64,000 nt of DNA from Alkalihalobacillus deserti (GCF_020734105.1 NZ_JAJAFR010000002.1:473196-537195); one strand, 5' to 3'; shown: positions 1-8,948, numbered from the stretch's first letter. The notes: a model not told the origin generated them from the sequence alone. Numbers and translations are program-made.

Positions 1-909
1 TGGATTCCGATGTCAGATGGTCATGAAATTTTTGTTTACAATTGGTCTGATGAATCAGTAGCACCAAGAGCGATCATTCAGATCGCGCATGGCATGGCAG
101 AGCATGGAGGACGCTATAAAAAATTTGGCGAACACTTAGCTTTAAATGGCGTTATGATTTACGTCAACGATCATCGTGGACATGGTAGAACAGGAGAGAA
201 AAGTGGACTATTAGGTCACTTCAATGATAAAAACGGTTTCGAAAGAGCAGTGACGGACTTGAAAGAAATAAATGAATATATTCATCATAACCACCAAGAT
301 GTCCCTGTCTTTTTAATGGGTCATAGCCTAGGCTCATTTTTAGTTCGTCGATTTGTCCAAAAGTACAACGGAGTAGTAAAAGGTGTAATAATATCAGGGA
401 CGGGTGGTGACACCGGGATTGCGGGGAAACTAGCTAAGAAAGTGGTGAAAAGCCAAATCCGAAAACTTGGAAAACAAACAGAAAGTCCGTTATTAAATAA
501 ACTCATATTTGGCAACTACAACAAAAAAATAAACTCACCAAAAACAGACTATGACTGGCTTTCTAGAGATAAAAAAGAAGTTCAAAAATATATTGATGAT
601 CCTTTATGTGGGTTTATTCCAACAGCGGGATTCTTTGAAGATTTACTAGACGGTCTTCGGCTAATACATCAAGATGGAGAAGTAGAAAAAATAGAAAAAG
701 ACATGCCGTTTTTCTTTTTTAGTGGAGAACAGGATCCTCTAGGAAAAAGAACAAAAGCTGTTCTAAGTGTAATCAATCAATACAAGAAGCATGGAATAAG
801 AAAAATTGATTATAAGTTCTATAAAGAGGGACGGCATGAAATGCTAAATGAAGTAAATCGAGATGATGTAACACGAGATATAGTAAAATGGTTAGAACAA
901 CAAGTATAG
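1..909 (+). CDS. alpha/beta hydrolase, lysophospholipase (serine aminopeptidase S33) family, 5' end outside window
   Basis: Serine hydrolase of the monoacylglycerol lipase/lysophospholipase type, predicted cytoplasmic; the substrate cannot be read from sequence. Counting from the first ATG (position 10), the oxyanion region HGMAEH is near residue 27, the nucleophile elbow GHSLG is at 104-108 (Ser106), the acid lies in SGEQDPLG and the catalytic His in EGRHEM, so the triad is complete. The frame stays open upstream of that ATG (Trp-Ile-Pro), no ribosome site is seen, and family members usually carry a few residues before this point, so the true start is probably left of the window. Confidence 0.85.
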   Translation, partial: WIPMSDGHEIFVYNWSDESVAPRAIIQIAHGMAEHGGRYKKFGEHLALNGVMIYVNDHRGHGRTGEKSGLLGHFNDKNGFERAVTDLKEINEYIHHNHQDVPVFLMGHSLGSFLVRRFVQKYNGVVKGVIISGTGGDTGIAGKLAKKVVKSQIRKLGKQTESPLLNKLIFGNYNKKINSPKTDYDWLSRDKKEVQKYIDDPLCGFIPTAGFFEDLLDGLRLIHQDGEVEKIEKDMPFFFFSGEQDPLGKRTKAVLSVINQYKKHGIRKIDYKFYKEGRHEMLNEVNRDDVTRDIVKWLEQQV

Positions 910-963
910 AGATTTCCCTGTCCCCTTTTAAAATGGTATAATTTTCATAAAGGGGTGATTCAT

Positions 964-1170
964 ATGAGTGAAACGAAAAAAGTCGTCTTAAAAGTAAATG
1001 ATAATGGTTCTATTCGTGTAACGGGTGATGTAGAATTAGTGGATGCAGAAGGAAATCTTTTCGAAGCAAAACCAGCTTTCTCCCTCTGTAGATGCGGTGC
1101 CACTAAAAACCAACCTTATTGTGATGGTTCACATAAGTCTGTTGGATTTGAGAGTGCACCGAGAGCTTAA
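964..1170 (+). CDS. CDGSH iron-sulfur domain protein
   Basis: Small protein of 68 residues with the CDGSH [2Fe-2S] signature near its C-terminus: CRC spaced from CDGSH as C-x-C...C-x3-H, the three-Cys one-His ligand set of mitoNEET-type clusters. The role is probably redox or iron-sulfur related. The ATG at 964 is chosen over the in-frame GTG at 955 because AAAGGGGTG lies about six bases upstream of the ATG and overlaps the GTG. It follows the hydrolase by 54 bases and a 15-bp stem terminator follows it, so it is probably the last gene of its unit. Confidence 0.85.
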   Translation: MSETKKVVLKVNDNGSIRVTGDVELVDAEGNLFEAKPAFSLCRCGATKNQPYCDGSHKSVGFESAPRA

Positions 1171-1286
1171 TATGTAGGAATGAATTCTTTAGGTGAACGT
1201 TTTACTTTGGCTTTCCATCGAATAAAAACCAAAACTAGGTTAGCGTATTTCCTACTTTAATATTACTGGAAATACTTGTTGATTTA

Positions 1287-1331
1287 ACTAAAGCGCAATG
1301 GACATTAAATCCATTGCGCTTTAGTATGTTT
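1287..1331 (+). terminator. strong hairpin terminator
   Basis: A perfect 15-bp stem, ACTAAAGCGCAATGG with its complement CCATTGCGCTTTAGT, and a 9-base loop, followed by ATGTTTTAT. It lies between the CDGSH gene and a converging gene and could act in both directions. Confidence 0.75.
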
Positions 1332-1438
1332 TATATAAGATTTTCTTTATTCAAATGAATTGTTCATCTCTTAAGCAAATCACCTCTATTTGTACTAATT
1401 TATCAGTTCGCTGTACATCAGATCTATATAGCGAAATC

Positions 1439-1660
1439 TTATCTCTTGGCTGTTGCTCTCCCCTTAGTTAATATACAAGGCACGCCTTTTCCTATAGCAC
1501 CAGGGACAGCCATTTTCTCTAAATAGGTTAGCCCCCTCGTACATTGCTGCTTACAAGCAAAACACGTTTCAGAGGTAACCATTTTCATTGTAAATGCGTA
1601 TTTTTCATTGACTGAAATTTTCGGTGCAGTTTTTTTCTTGTTCGTTTTTTTCGCCATCAT
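1439..1660 (-). CDS. small basic Cys-rich hypothetical protein
   Basis: I do not recognise the family. The product has 73 residues, a lysine-rich start (MMAKKTNKKKT) and four cysteines: a C-x2-C-x3-C cluster (CFACKQQC) and a later lone Cys in VPCIL. This could bind a metal, but that is inference. A GGAGAG ribosome site precedes the two consecutive ATG codons at the start. It is transcribed alone on the minus strand and convergent with the CDGSH gene. Confidence 0.55.
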   Translation of the reverse strand: MMAKKTNKKKTAPKISVNEKYAFTMKMVTSETCFACKQQCTRGLTYLEKMAVPGAIGKGVPCILTKGRATAKR

Positions 1661-1811
1661 TCATCTCTCCGTTCATGTGTTGGTATATATTATGCTGGTC
1701 ACATGAAGAGTGATATAGGAGAAAAAAATTATTCCTGGTGTTAAGGGTCTGATGAATTTTAAATAGAACACAAAAGCCAACTTCAACTTATCTATTAGAA
1801 GTTGAATTAGC

Positions 1812-1976
1812 TTAAACCCAATATTGCATCTCACATATATGATCTTTGTACTGCTGTCTAATCAGTTCCTCTTCTTCTTTCATATGTTCTTGTGCCTGTT
1901 CTTCGGTTTCAGAAGAACCATATTGAAGTACATAATCCCCGTTTTTTAAGATGGCCGTAACATTCCAATATACCAT
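1812..1976 (-). CDS. small acidic hypothetical protein
   Basis: Unrecognised 54-residue protein beginning MVYWNVTAILKNGDYV. The N-terminal half looks like a short beta hairpin; the second half is a glutamate-rich helix (EEEELIRQQ). The ATG at 1976 is preferred over one ten codons upstream because GGAGGC lies eight bases before it. Nothing nearby suggests a function. Confidence 0.5.
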   Translation of the reverse strand: MVYWNVTAILKNGDYVLQYGSSETEEQAQEHMKEEEELIRQQYKDHICEMQYWV

Positions 1977-2102
1977 AGACAACGCCTCCGTTAAGGAATT
2001 TATCAAAATATATTCAGAAATCCTCCCTTTTATTAAGAGTAAATGAAATTTTTTTAGAGAAAATTAGGAAGTAGAAATATAAATTGACATTGTGGGAGAT
2101 AG

Positions 2103-2297
2103 AATCCTAAACAAGCGAGATGGAGCGATCAAATAAAGCCGTTTTTGCGACAATTAAAGCTATCACCAGCAAAGAACCAAATTGTATTAAGGAATCAAAT
2201 TTTAACATGCTTACAGATTGATCAGAAAAAAGTGGAGCAATTTGAATTGAAAGTGAAATTTGATAATGGAAAGATAAAAAGGATCGTTAAAAGGTAA
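2103..2297 (+). pseudogene. possible gene remnant, unrecognised
   Basis: A frame of 65 codons, open after a TAG at 2100, has protein-like composition (…LKVKFDNGKIKRIVKR then stop) but no ATG, GTG or TTG with a ribosome site. It runs directly into a terminator hairpin. It could be the 3' end of a decayed gene; I cannot name the family. Confidence 0.25.
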
Positions 2298-2329
2298 AAT
2301 GCTTACTTCAAACAAGTAAGCATTTTTTT
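2296..2329 (+). terminator. rho-independent terminator
   Basis: Stem ATGCTTACTT / AAGTAAGCAT with a short loop and seven Ts. It directly follows the open remnant frame, which supports that stretch once having been a gene end. Confidence 0.75.
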
Positions 2330-2414
2330 ATCGAGGGGAAATCCTAGTGACAAGGAAATAAGTAAGGACCAGGGACCATAATTTAAGCGTTTATTACTAG
2401 GAGTTTACTTATTG

Positions 2415-2774
2415 TTAATTCTTGAATCCAGCTTCTCTTAAAGGATGATAAGTATCTATTGAATGGGCCATGATAGCACCTGCTCTAGGGAGCTGTTCTC
2501 TTAGAATGGTACAGGCCCTAACTCGGTAATCATTAAGATGGGTGATCTGAGGATCATATTTAACGAGTACGTCAGCTCTAACCGATAAGGATGTGAAATT
2601 TTCATTATACTTTTCATCAAATCCTGTAGATAGAATACGAACATCTGTTACTTTCACAGTGGGGCTTTGATAAGTTGAAAGAGCGTTAATTCTCCTCGTG
2701 ATCTCTTCTTCTTTTGCATGAAGTTTGGAATATAAATAAATGCTAGCTTCACAAAAAGCTTTACCTTTAAACAA
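2415..2774 (-). CDS. hypothetical protein, 119 aa
   Basis: Unrecognised soluble protein. It begins MFKGKAFCEASIYLYSKLHAKEEEI, a predicted helix, followed by an alternating strand-rich middle and a short helical end. There is no signal peptide and no obvious catalytic motif; one cysteine at residue 8. AGGAGGTC stands upstream of the ATG, so the start is supported. It is a single gene flanked by non-coding sequence. Confidence 0.55.
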   Translation of the reverse strand: MFKGKAFCEASIYLYSKLHAKEEEITRRINALSTYQSPTVKVTDVRILSTGFDEKYNENFTSLSVRADVLVKYDPQITHLNDYRVRACTILREQLPRAGAIMAHSIDTYHPLREAGFKN

Positions 2775-3110
2775 ATAAAGACCTCCTTATTAGGCAATAT
2801 TATTATTCTAGCAGATCTAAATTCAATCTATCAATCTAAAACGTTAAGGATCTAATGAAAAGTTGGTTTGTTCAATGAAGTTTAAACAATTCAACAGATT
2901 TACCTTCGTTATACTAAAGAAGTTACATATTAGAGAAAGTTCTATTATGTAACTCACAAGATGCGTTGGCTCGACTCATTGCTTAGAGATTGTTCAAAAA
3001 GGCAAACCATCCCTTGTTGAACCCATCTTTTTTTGAAATAAAATGTCTTAGAGAAGAGGTTTGTACATATAAATAACCATATCGTGCATTCCATTAAGGG
3101 GGATTCTCAA
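2775..3110. other. gene-free stretch
   Basis: AT-rich, with stops in all frames. It holds the upstream region of the minus-strand gene and, at its right end, the leader of the small membrane ORF. I see no gene, repeat or convincing RNA structure. Confidence 0.5.
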
Positions 3111-3203
3111 ATGATAAAACTAGAGCGCTTGAAGCCTTTTTTAACAGCTGGAGTTATTGGTTGTGCGATTGCTGCTATTATTATCCTTCTATTAGGGGGA
3201 TGA
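3111..3203 (+). CDS. single-pass small membrane protein, 30 aa
   Basis: A short ORF starting MIKLERLKPFLTAG and continuing into one hydrophobic helix of about 18 residues ending LLLGG. A good ribosome site (AAGGGGG, 10 bases before ATG) and a terminator starting at the base after the stop codon make it a complete transcription-unit-sized gene. The layout, charged N-terminus plus a single helix, resembles small membrane subunits or regulators. The partner is unknown. Confidence 0.55.
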   Translation: MIKLERLKPFLTAGVIGCAIAAIIILLLGG

Positions 3204-3226
3204 AGGACGCTATGCGCGTCCTTTTT
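3204..3226 (+). terminator. terminator of the 30-aa ORF
   Basis: GGACGC / GCGTCC stem with a 5-base loop and a T5 run, directly abutting the stop codon. Confidence 0.8.
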
Positions 3227-3398
3227 CAAAAGTAGGATGGGTTTCAAATAAAAGTACTATAAAAGCAAATGGCTTTGACACCCTGCTTTTTTCAGAAAAG
3301 ATACTCTGCAGTTTTACTTATAGAAGTGTAACCTAATGAAGGGGATGAAAATAAGATGAAATAAAAGCGTTTTTAAGTGGTTTTAAAGGAGGATAAGG

Positions 3399-4586
3399 AT
3401 GAAGAAAGAGGACACACACCGTTTTGAAACGAAAGCTATTCACTCGGGCTATGACCCTAAAGAACATCTTGACAGTTTAACTCCACCCATTTATCAAACG
3501 TCAACTTTTACGTTTCCATCAATAGAGCAAGGGTCGAAGCGATTTGCGGGTTCGGAAGATGGTTATATTTACTCAAGACTCACCAATCCTACAGTCACAG
3601 TTTTAGAAGAACGAATGGCGCAATTAGAAGAAGGTGAAGCTGCACTGGCTTTTGCTTCCGGTATGGCAGCGGTATCGGCAGTCTTAATGAATGTCACTAA
3701 AGCGAATGACCATATATTGTGCTCTCAAGGAGTATATGGGTGTACATTTGGATTGCTACAGTTGCTAAAGGAAAAATATAATATCGATTATACTCTCTCA
3801 CAATTAGCGACCGCTGAAGACATAACCTCTAATATAAGAGAGAATACAACTTGCATATATATAGAAACACCGATTAATCCAACAATGAAATTGATCGACT
3901 TACAGTTAGTTGCAAACCTCGCTAAAGAAAAAGGCATTAAAGTTGTAGTTGATAATACTTTTTCCACTCCTTATTTACAGAAACCTTTAAAACTAGGTTG
4001 CGATTTAGTCGTTCATAGTGCGACTAAATATATTGGTGGACATGGTGATGTTATTGGAGGAATTGTTGTTGGAGATTTAAAGGTAATTAGTGAGATTAAG
4101 AAAACAACTCAAAAAGATATTGGGGGAGTGATTTCGCCCTTTGATGCATGGCTTCTAATTCGTGGAATCAAAACATTGGCTGTAAGGATGGAGCGACATT
4201 GTGAAACAGCCGAAGTTGTTGCTAGACAGTTGAAAAACCATTCAAAAGTGAAGAAGGTATATTATCCTGGTCATCAGTCTCAGTCTGATCATGATGTCAT
4301 GACGAAACAAATGAAAAAAGCTGGAGGATTACTTTCATTTGAACTTAGCGGGACATATGAAGAGACCATCAAAGTAGTCGATAAATTGAAACTAATTAAA
4401 ATAGCAGTAAGTCTTGGAGATGCTGAAACATTAATACAACATCCTGCCTCAATGACTCACGCAGTCGTTCCAGAGGATATTAGAAAGAGGATGGGGATAT
4501 CCAATCAACTATTACGTTTATCGATTGGACTTGAAGCATGGGAAGATATTTGGGGAGATTTAGAACAGGCATTAAATGCTATATGA
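3399..4586 (+). CDS. methionine gamma-lyase (PLP-dependent trans-sulfuration family)
   Basis: PLP enzyme of the Cys/Met metabolism family, 395 residues, full family length. The PLP lysine is Lys210 in HSATKYIGGH; Tyr58 and Arg60 in YSRLTNPT are phosphate-binding residues contributed across the dimer. Tyr113 and Cys115 in VYGCT match the Tyr and the Cys typical of methionine gamma-lyases, favouring L-methionine to methanethiol, 2-oxobutyrate and ammonia over cystathionine lyase activity. AAAGGAGG stands eight bases before the ATG. The gene is monocistronic, with an imperfect terminator after it. Cystathionine gamma-lyase or homocysteine lyase remain possible. Confidence 0.8.
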   Translation: MKKEDTHRFETKAIHSGYDPKEHLDSLTPPIYQTSTFTFPSIEQGSKRFAGSEDGYIYSRLTNPTVTVLEERMAQLEEGEAALAFASGMAAVSAVLMNVTKANDHILCSQGVYGCTFGLLQLLKEKYNIDYTLSQLATAEDITSNIRENTTCIYIETPINPTMKLIDLQLVANLAKEKGIKVVVDNTFSTPYLQKPLKLGCDLVVHSATKYIGGHGDVIGGIVVGDLKVISEIKKTTQKDIGGVISPFDAWLLIRGIKTLAVRMERHCETAEVVARQLKNHSKVKKVYYPGHQSQSDHDVMTKQMKKAGGLLSFELSGTYEETIKVVDKLKLIKIAVSLGDAETLIQHPASMTHAVVPEDIRKRMGISNQLLRLSIGLEAWEDIWGDLEQALNAI

Positions 4587-4599
4587 AACGTTTAGAAGG

Positions 4600-4645
4600 A
4601 TGACTCAAGGGAAGCATTTAGCCGATCCTGGGTCACTTTTATTTA
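4600..4645 (+). terminator. probable terminator after the gamma-lyase gene
   Basis: Imperfect stem TGACTCAAGG / CCTGGGTCA with one bulge and one wobble pair, followed by CTTTTATTT. Confidence 0.55.
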
Positions 4646-4800
4646 AAAAAAAGTAAAAAACAAATTACTAAAAAGAGTGATTGGCTTTTTTGCTTATTTT
4701 CACCAGTTTTTGTAATTGGATATTCGATGATAGCTCATGGATTCGAAGGTCTTATTGTCTATATATGTCCATATATTTTCAAAAGAGGGGGTTTGATTGT

Positions 4801-4980
4801 ATGGCGGTTGAACGTTGTGCTGATTGCGGGAGCCTAGAAAAACCGGAGGATAATAGAAAAGAGTGTCCATATTGCGAGCGCTATGTATGTCCTAATTGTG
4901 CCGATAAGCAAGTAAAGTTATTTTCTTGGAATGGGTGTACGAAGTGTTGCATCGATTATCGTAGTTTAGTTCACAGGTAA
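4801..4980 (+). CDS. small zinc-ribbon protein
   Basis: A 59-residue protein with four knuckle-like cysteine pairs: C6-x2-C9, C22-x2-C25, C30-x2-C33 and C46-x2-C49 (with Cys50). This suggests two zinc sites. No nucleic-acid or enzymatic domain is visible, so the role is unknown. The ATG at 4801 follows AAGAGGGGG by nine bases; the frame is open for 40 more codons upstream but those codons have no ribosome site and read unlike this protein. Confidence 0.65.
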   Translation: MAVERCADCGSLEKPEDNRKECPYCERYVCPNCADKQVKLFSWNGCTKCCIDYRSLVHR

Positions 4981-5052
4981 TGGAGCCAACATAGCTAGGC
5001 GTCTTTTTTTTGGTAGTTATAGTAAGAAAAAAGTATGTACGAAGGAAGATTT

Positions 5053-5973
5053 TCATCCTCGCTTCAAATTCAATTGTTTATATGAGTCATCTATGATTAA
5101 AATCTTTGATGAGTACGCAATATGTTCTTCATAGGTAACAAGGAAATTATAGTGAAAATCGACTAAATGTTTAACTAAGAAAAGAATATCTTGGCTAAAT
5201 AACCCTGATCGATTAATAAGAATATTATTGTACTTTTTTACTAAGTTTCTAGTTTTCTTTAATAATTTACTAGCTTCTTTCATTGGAAAGATGTCGCGAT
5301 CGCCTAAAAGGGAGGAAAAATCCTCATTCAATTTACTGTGAAGAAGTGTATTGACTCGTTCTACCGAATAATGTTCTTCTTCAAAAATGAAAGATTTCAA
5401 CATAATCAAATCAGAGGCTAAAGGCTGATTTAGAAAATGTAAGTAGATACGAAGTGTATTATACGCATCCCATAAAGGGTTGTGTTTCTCTCCAATGAAT
5501 GTTAATCCATATAAATGTAATGCTGATTCAACAGAGGCATTTGTTTTTGAAACTCTGTTTGTGAAAATAGCTTGAAAATCAACATAGCGCTGTTCAATTT
5601 TTTTTATCGTCGAGCTAGATATTTCATGAAGAGATGCATCCATACAAAGACGCGATAAATCACTCGATGACCAAGAAAAAAACTGTGATTTCTTTATTCC
5701 TCCAACCCATGTCAAAAACTCTGTAAAGACCTCTTTAAAATGTGGTGCGTCTATCAAGTCTTGATCACTAATGCCCGTTAGCTTTTTACAAAATTCACTT
5801 AGCGGTTTGTCCGATAAGGGTTTAATATAGTGATCAAAAGTGGTCGTTTGTTTTGTTTCTAGATCGTATTTCACAGCACCTAGTCTAATGGCTTCCATAG
5901 ATTCAAAGGTCAACCCTTTACTTGCACAAAGCATTTCAAAGTCAAAAAAGATAAATTGTTTTAGCTGCGCCAT
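5053..5973 (-). CDS. DEDDh-type 3'-5' exonuclease (KapD-like)
   Basis: N-terminal exonuclease domain of the RNase T/DNA polymerase III epsilon fold (about residues 1-180). The acidic residues are Asp11 and Glu13 (FFDFEM), Asp105 (WSSSD), and His164 with Asp169 (HNPLWDAYNT): a complete DEDDh set. The C-terminal 125 residues are helical and not recognised. The domain resembles Bacillus KapD, an inhibitor of the KinA sporulation pathway, but similarity to generic exonucleases is equally likely. GAAGGAGGGAG precedes the ATG. A single gene. Confidence 0.75.
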   Translation of the reverse strand: MAQLKQFIFFDFEMLCASKGLTFESMEAIRLGAVKYDLETKQTTTFDHYIKPLSDKPLSEFCKKLTGISDQDLIDAPHFKEVFTEFLTWVGGIKKSQFFSWSSSDLSRLCMDASLHEISSSTIKKIEQRYVDFQAIFTNRVSKTNASVESALHLYGLTFIGEKHNPLWDAYNTLRIYLHFLNQPLASDLIMLKSFIFEEEHYSVERVNTLLHSKLNEDFSSLLGDRDIFPMKEASKLLKKTRNLVKKYNNILINRSGLFSQDILFLVKHLVDFHYNFLVTYEEHIAYSSKILIIDDSYKQLNLKRG

Positions 5974-6200
5974 TTTTATTCTCCCTCCTTCAACAGGAAA
6001 TTATATGGTAGTTTCACTAAAAAAGAAAGGACCAATAGATTCCATTAACATCAGATTTTTCAAACTTGGAAAGTCAAAGTCTTAGTTTCATAATTGTTTA
6101 TTCACCGTGCATGCATGAATCAATTGGAGCAATAAAAGGAAATATCATTACACTAAAAATCCTAAAGAAATATAGGATTTAGGTTTTCCATTAAAACAAA

Positions 6201-6230
6201 AAACGCTAGGATCTTGTATCCTAGCGTTTT
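6201..6230 (-). terminator. terminator of the minus-strand thiamine-binding gene
   Basis: AACGCTAGGAT / ATCCTAGCGTT, an 11-bp perfect stem with a 5-base loop. Read on the minus strand it is followed by TTTTTTGTTTT. Confidence 0.85.
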
Positions 6231-6246
6231 CATTAATTGAAGTGTA

Positions 6247-6525
6247 TTAAGACAATTTATCTTCGATTGTAACACCATTCGGCTTATAATGAACTTTAAT
6301 AGTGGTTATGCATTCAGTTGCTCCAGTGTTAATGCCTACTTGTTGTGCTTTTTGAATCAATTCAAACACTTGATGCAAGTTTCCTTCAACTACTGTTTCC
6401 ATTGGACCGATATTATAGTTCAGGCCTGATTCTTTTACAACTTCTACTATTTCTGGGATCATCCCATCAGTATTCATGTCTTTTCCGTCCGGTAATACTT
6501 GAAATCCTGCAGTAACTGTTGCCAC
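6247..6525 (-). CDS. MTH1187-family thiamine-binding protein (YqgV-like, DUF77)
   Basis: 92 residues in the small ferredoxin-like fold of the MTH1187/YkoF superfamily, recognised by the start ATVTAGFQVLPDG, the central LNYNIGPMETVVEG segment and the C-terminal IKVHYKPN. Family members bind thiamine or a related molecule; cytoplasmic. The start is a GTG, with AAAGGA about eight bases upstream. It sits downstream of, and is probably co-transcribed with, the YtxH gene (23 bases between them) and ends at a strong terminator. Confidence 0.8.
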   Translation of the reverse strand: MATVTAGFQVLPDGKDMNTDGMIPEIVEVVKESGLNYNIGPMETVVEGNLHQVFELIQKAQQVGINTGATECITTIKVHYKPNGVTIEDKLS

Positions 6526-6548
6526 TTTTAATCATCCTTTCATTCCAA

Positions 6549-6998
6549 TTAATGTTTAACTGTTTCTTTCAGCTCATTTATATCTTTATTTAATTTTTCT
6601 TCGATTTCTTTGATTTCTTGCTCCACGATTTGTTTGAATTCTGTACTAGCATTCATTTCTTCTTTCAGAATGTCTCTAACGATTATTTTTACATTTTCTT
6701 TACCTCGTGGTTCGTTATTATTTATTATTTGCTTAGCTTCGTTTATAATCGCTTCACTCTTCTGTTTAAATGTTTGCGAGACATTTGAAGAGCTTTCATT
6801 GAGCATATCTGATAACTCACTCATTTTATCTTTTAGTTCGTTTGCTAGTTTTTCTGTTTTTATTGTTCCTTCAGTTAATTGGTTGCTGATGTCTTCTCGT
6901 AATTTTTCTCCTGATTTAGGAGCCGTCAGCAATGTTGCTGTGGCTCCAACTACTCCTCCAACAACGGTACCTATTGCAACACTTTTTTGATTTTTCAT
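6549..6998 (-). CDS. YtxH-domain protein
   Basis: The N-terminus has a short glycine/alanine membrane segment followed by TAPKSGEKLRED, the YtxH signature. The rest (about residues 40-149) is strongly charged and helical with heptad-like spacing, a probable coiled coil. YtxH proteins are usually general-stress proteins of unknown mechanism. The start at 6998 (MKNQKSVAIG) has AAGGAG upstream; an in-frame TTG three codons earlier is too close to that site. Confidence 0.75.
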   Translation of the reverse strand: MKNQKSVAIGTVVGGVVGATATLLTAPKSGEKLREDISNQLTEGTIKTEKLANELKDKMSELSDMLNESSSNVSQTFKQKSEAIINEAKQIINNNEPRGKENVKIIVRDILKEEMNASTEFKQIVEQEIKEIEEKLNKDINELKETVKH

Positions 6999-7146
6999 TA
7001 TTATCAACTCCTTAAATTATCCTTATTATTCTCTAACCTTTTTTGTTAGTGGTAAAACATCTAATTAAAAACAGGTTAGATAAATATGTTAATATTAGGT
7101 AGAGAAGATTTTTTATCGAGAAAACTAGTTTAGGTTTAACATTATT

Positions 7147-7569
7147 ATGTGCGAACTTAAAACAAGAGAAACTGAAAACAGCGTCATTGAGTTTATTGAA
7201 ATGGTTGAAAGCGAGAAAAAACGTGAAGACGCTTATCGGTTATTAGATATTTTTACTGTAACGACTGGTTATAAAGCGAAGATGTAGGGACCTAGTATTA
7301 TTGGGTTTGGTTCCTATCATTATAAGTATCAGTCTGGCCACGAGGGGGATGCACCATTCGTGGGATTTTCGCCTCGAAAAATAAAGATTAGTTTGTATTT
7401 TGCAACAGGAGACGAAAAGCGCGAAGCCTTGTTAAAAGACTTTGGAAAACATACGACAGGAAAAGCCTGTGTATACATAAACAAGGTAGCAGATATAGAT
7501 GTCGATGTATTAAAAGCTATCATTCAACAATCTGTGCAATTTTTAATAGAAACGTATCCGAATGGTTAA
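7147..7569 (+). pseudogene. DUF1801 protein gene interrupted by one amber codon
   Basis: The frame encodes a full-length (140-codon) DUF1801/YdhG-like protein, starting MCELKTRETENSVIEF, with the family segment TGYKAKM[stop]GPSIIGFGSYHYKY. The TAG at 7285-7287 replaces what is normally Trp (TGG) in this motif. Both sides of the stop stay in one frame with no other lesion, so the mutation is recent or is a sequencing error. A C-terminal product from ATG 7360 is conceivable, but it lacks a ribosome site. No clear ribosome site precedes 7147 either. Confidence 0.75.
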
Positions 7570-7666
7570 TTTAATGAGGGATTAGCCATAAAAATGTTGA
7601 TAGTGTTTGCAAGTCCTATTTGTATTGTAGGGATAGAAGCGTACCTTAAAGGAAATGAGTGATTTT

Positions 7667-8554
7667 ATGAATAAGAAAGTTGTCATAGCTGGTGGTACGG
7701 GTTTTATAGGAGATTACTTCAAGGATGAGTTTATGAACAATGGCTATGAAGTTATTATAATCTCGAGACAACTGCAGCATATTTCATGGGAAGACCAAGT
7801 CGGTATAAAAGAAGCGCTCGAGGATGCAGAAATATTAGTTAATTTGGCAGGTAAATCAGTAAACTGTCGTTATAACCAAAACAATAAAGCAGAAATTCTA
7901 AAGTCAAGAATTGAGACAACGGAAATTTTGGGTAATTCTCTACTTGCATGCAAAAATCCTCCACCGTTATGGATTAATTCTAGTACGGCTACGATTTATA
8001 GATATGCTGAAGATCGACCAATGACGGAGGAAGAAGGAGAAATAGGATCGGGCTTTTCTGTTGAGGTAGCGAAAGAATGGGAGCGTTCCTTTTTTGCTTT
8101 TCGCTTACCTCAAACTAGGCAAGTAGCGTTAAGAATTGCGATTGCTCTAGGGGAGAGTGGGGGTGTTATGACTCCTATGAAAAGTATTGTTAAATTTCGA
8201 CTTGGTGGAACGCAAGGATCTGGTAATCAACAATTTAGTTGGATACATTTAGAAGATTTATTTAAGATTGTTTTATTTGTTAGGGATCACGTTGAGATGA
8301 ATGGAGTGATAAATTGTTCTTCACCTAATCCTATTACTAACCGTGAACTAATGAAACAATTAAGAAAAATTATGAATGTGAATGTCGGATTACCGACACC
8401 AAAATGGTTGTTGGAATTCGGAGCCATTTTTATTCGAACAGAACCTGAGTTGGTTTTAAAAAGTCGTTGGGTCTACCCAGAAAGGTTGGAGAAAGCAGGT
8501 TTTAAGTTTACATATAGACATTTAGAAAAGGCTCTTCAACAAATTATTAAATGA
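7667..8554 (+). CDS. TIGR01777-family epimerase (SDR, YfhF-like)
   Basis: Atypical short-chain dehydrogenase/NAD-dependent epimerase, 295 residues. The Rossmann motif GGTGFIG is at residues 8-14, VNLAGKSV near residue 62 is the family's second nucleotide-binding motif, and the C-terminal DUF1731 region carries LPTPKWLLEFGA. The physiological substrate is unknown in the family. The ATG at 7667 gives the usual MNKKVVIAGGTG start; the in-frame ATG at 7655 lies almost on top of AAAGGA. Confidence 0.8.
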   Translation: MNKKVVIAGGTGFIGDYFKDEFMNNGYEVIIISRQLQHISWEDQVGIKEALEDAEILVNLAGKSVNCRYNQNNKAEILKSRIETTEILGNSLLACKNPPPLWINSSTATIYRYAEDRPMTEEEGEIGSGFSVEVAKEWERSFFAFRLPQTRQVALRIAIALGESGGVMTPMKSIVKFRLGGTQGSGNQQFSWIHLEDLFKIVLFVRDHVEMNGVINCSSPNPITNRELMKQLRKIMNVNVGLPTPKWLLEFGAIFIRTEPELVLKSRWVYPERLEKAGFKFTYRHLEKALQQIIK

Positions 8555-8563
8555 GTCGAACAT

Positions 8564-8595
8564 AAAAAAGGCTGGCTCACTTAGCCAGCCTTCAT
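8564..8595. terminator. bidirectional hairpin terminator
   Basis: AAGGCTGGCT / AGCCAGCCTT stem with a 5-base loop. The T run is stronger on the minus strand (TTTTTTATG) than on the plus strand, but it lies 10 bases after the epimerase stop. Confidence 0.65.
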
Positions 8596-8643
8596 CCTCG
8601 TAGCAATGTCTTACGGTTGCTTCAATAGTTCCTACTCTTATGT

Positions 8644-8814
8644 TACAGTAGCAAGTTTGAGTTTGAGTTCCTGCTGCTGGAGGTTCCAAATTATGGACTA
8701 AGTCAGGACCATGTCGATAATTCTCAGGTTTCGGGTAGAAAAGAATATATTGTTAAAGAACATCTTATAGAGGCCAGCTTGAACCAAATCGAGAAATATA
8801 AAAAAATGAGTTGA
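8644..8814 (+). pseudogene. possible 3' gene remnant, unrecognised
   Basis: An open frame without a start codon that reads like a protein tail, ending KEHLIEASLNQIEKYKKMS before TGA. Stops appear upstream in the same frame. I cannot name the family. The remaining sequence between 8555 and 8918 shows nothing else. Confidence 0.25.
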
Positions 8815-8918
8815 TTTTTTACTAATGAGGGCGATTGTTGATAAAGGTAATCGCACTTTCTTGTTGAAGTAAAAAATTAGTAACATATATGTAATACATG
8901 GTGAACTTTGTTATATTA

Positions 8919-8948
8919 AAGGAAAATAAAACCACCTAAAAGGCGGTC
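8919..8948 (-). terminator. terminator of the DUF2512 gene
   Basis: ACCGCCT / AGGTGGT stem (one G-T pair), followed on the minus strand by TTTTATTTT. Confidence 0.6.

Noticed and set aside
3230..3398. SAM riboswitch (S-box) upstream of the methionine gamma-lyase gene
   Set aside because: None of the conserved S-box blocks can be found in the leader.
6610..6990. Long plus-strand open frame opposite the YtxH gene
   Set aside because: It is the antisense of a recognised gene, lacks a ribosome site and has low-complexity composition.
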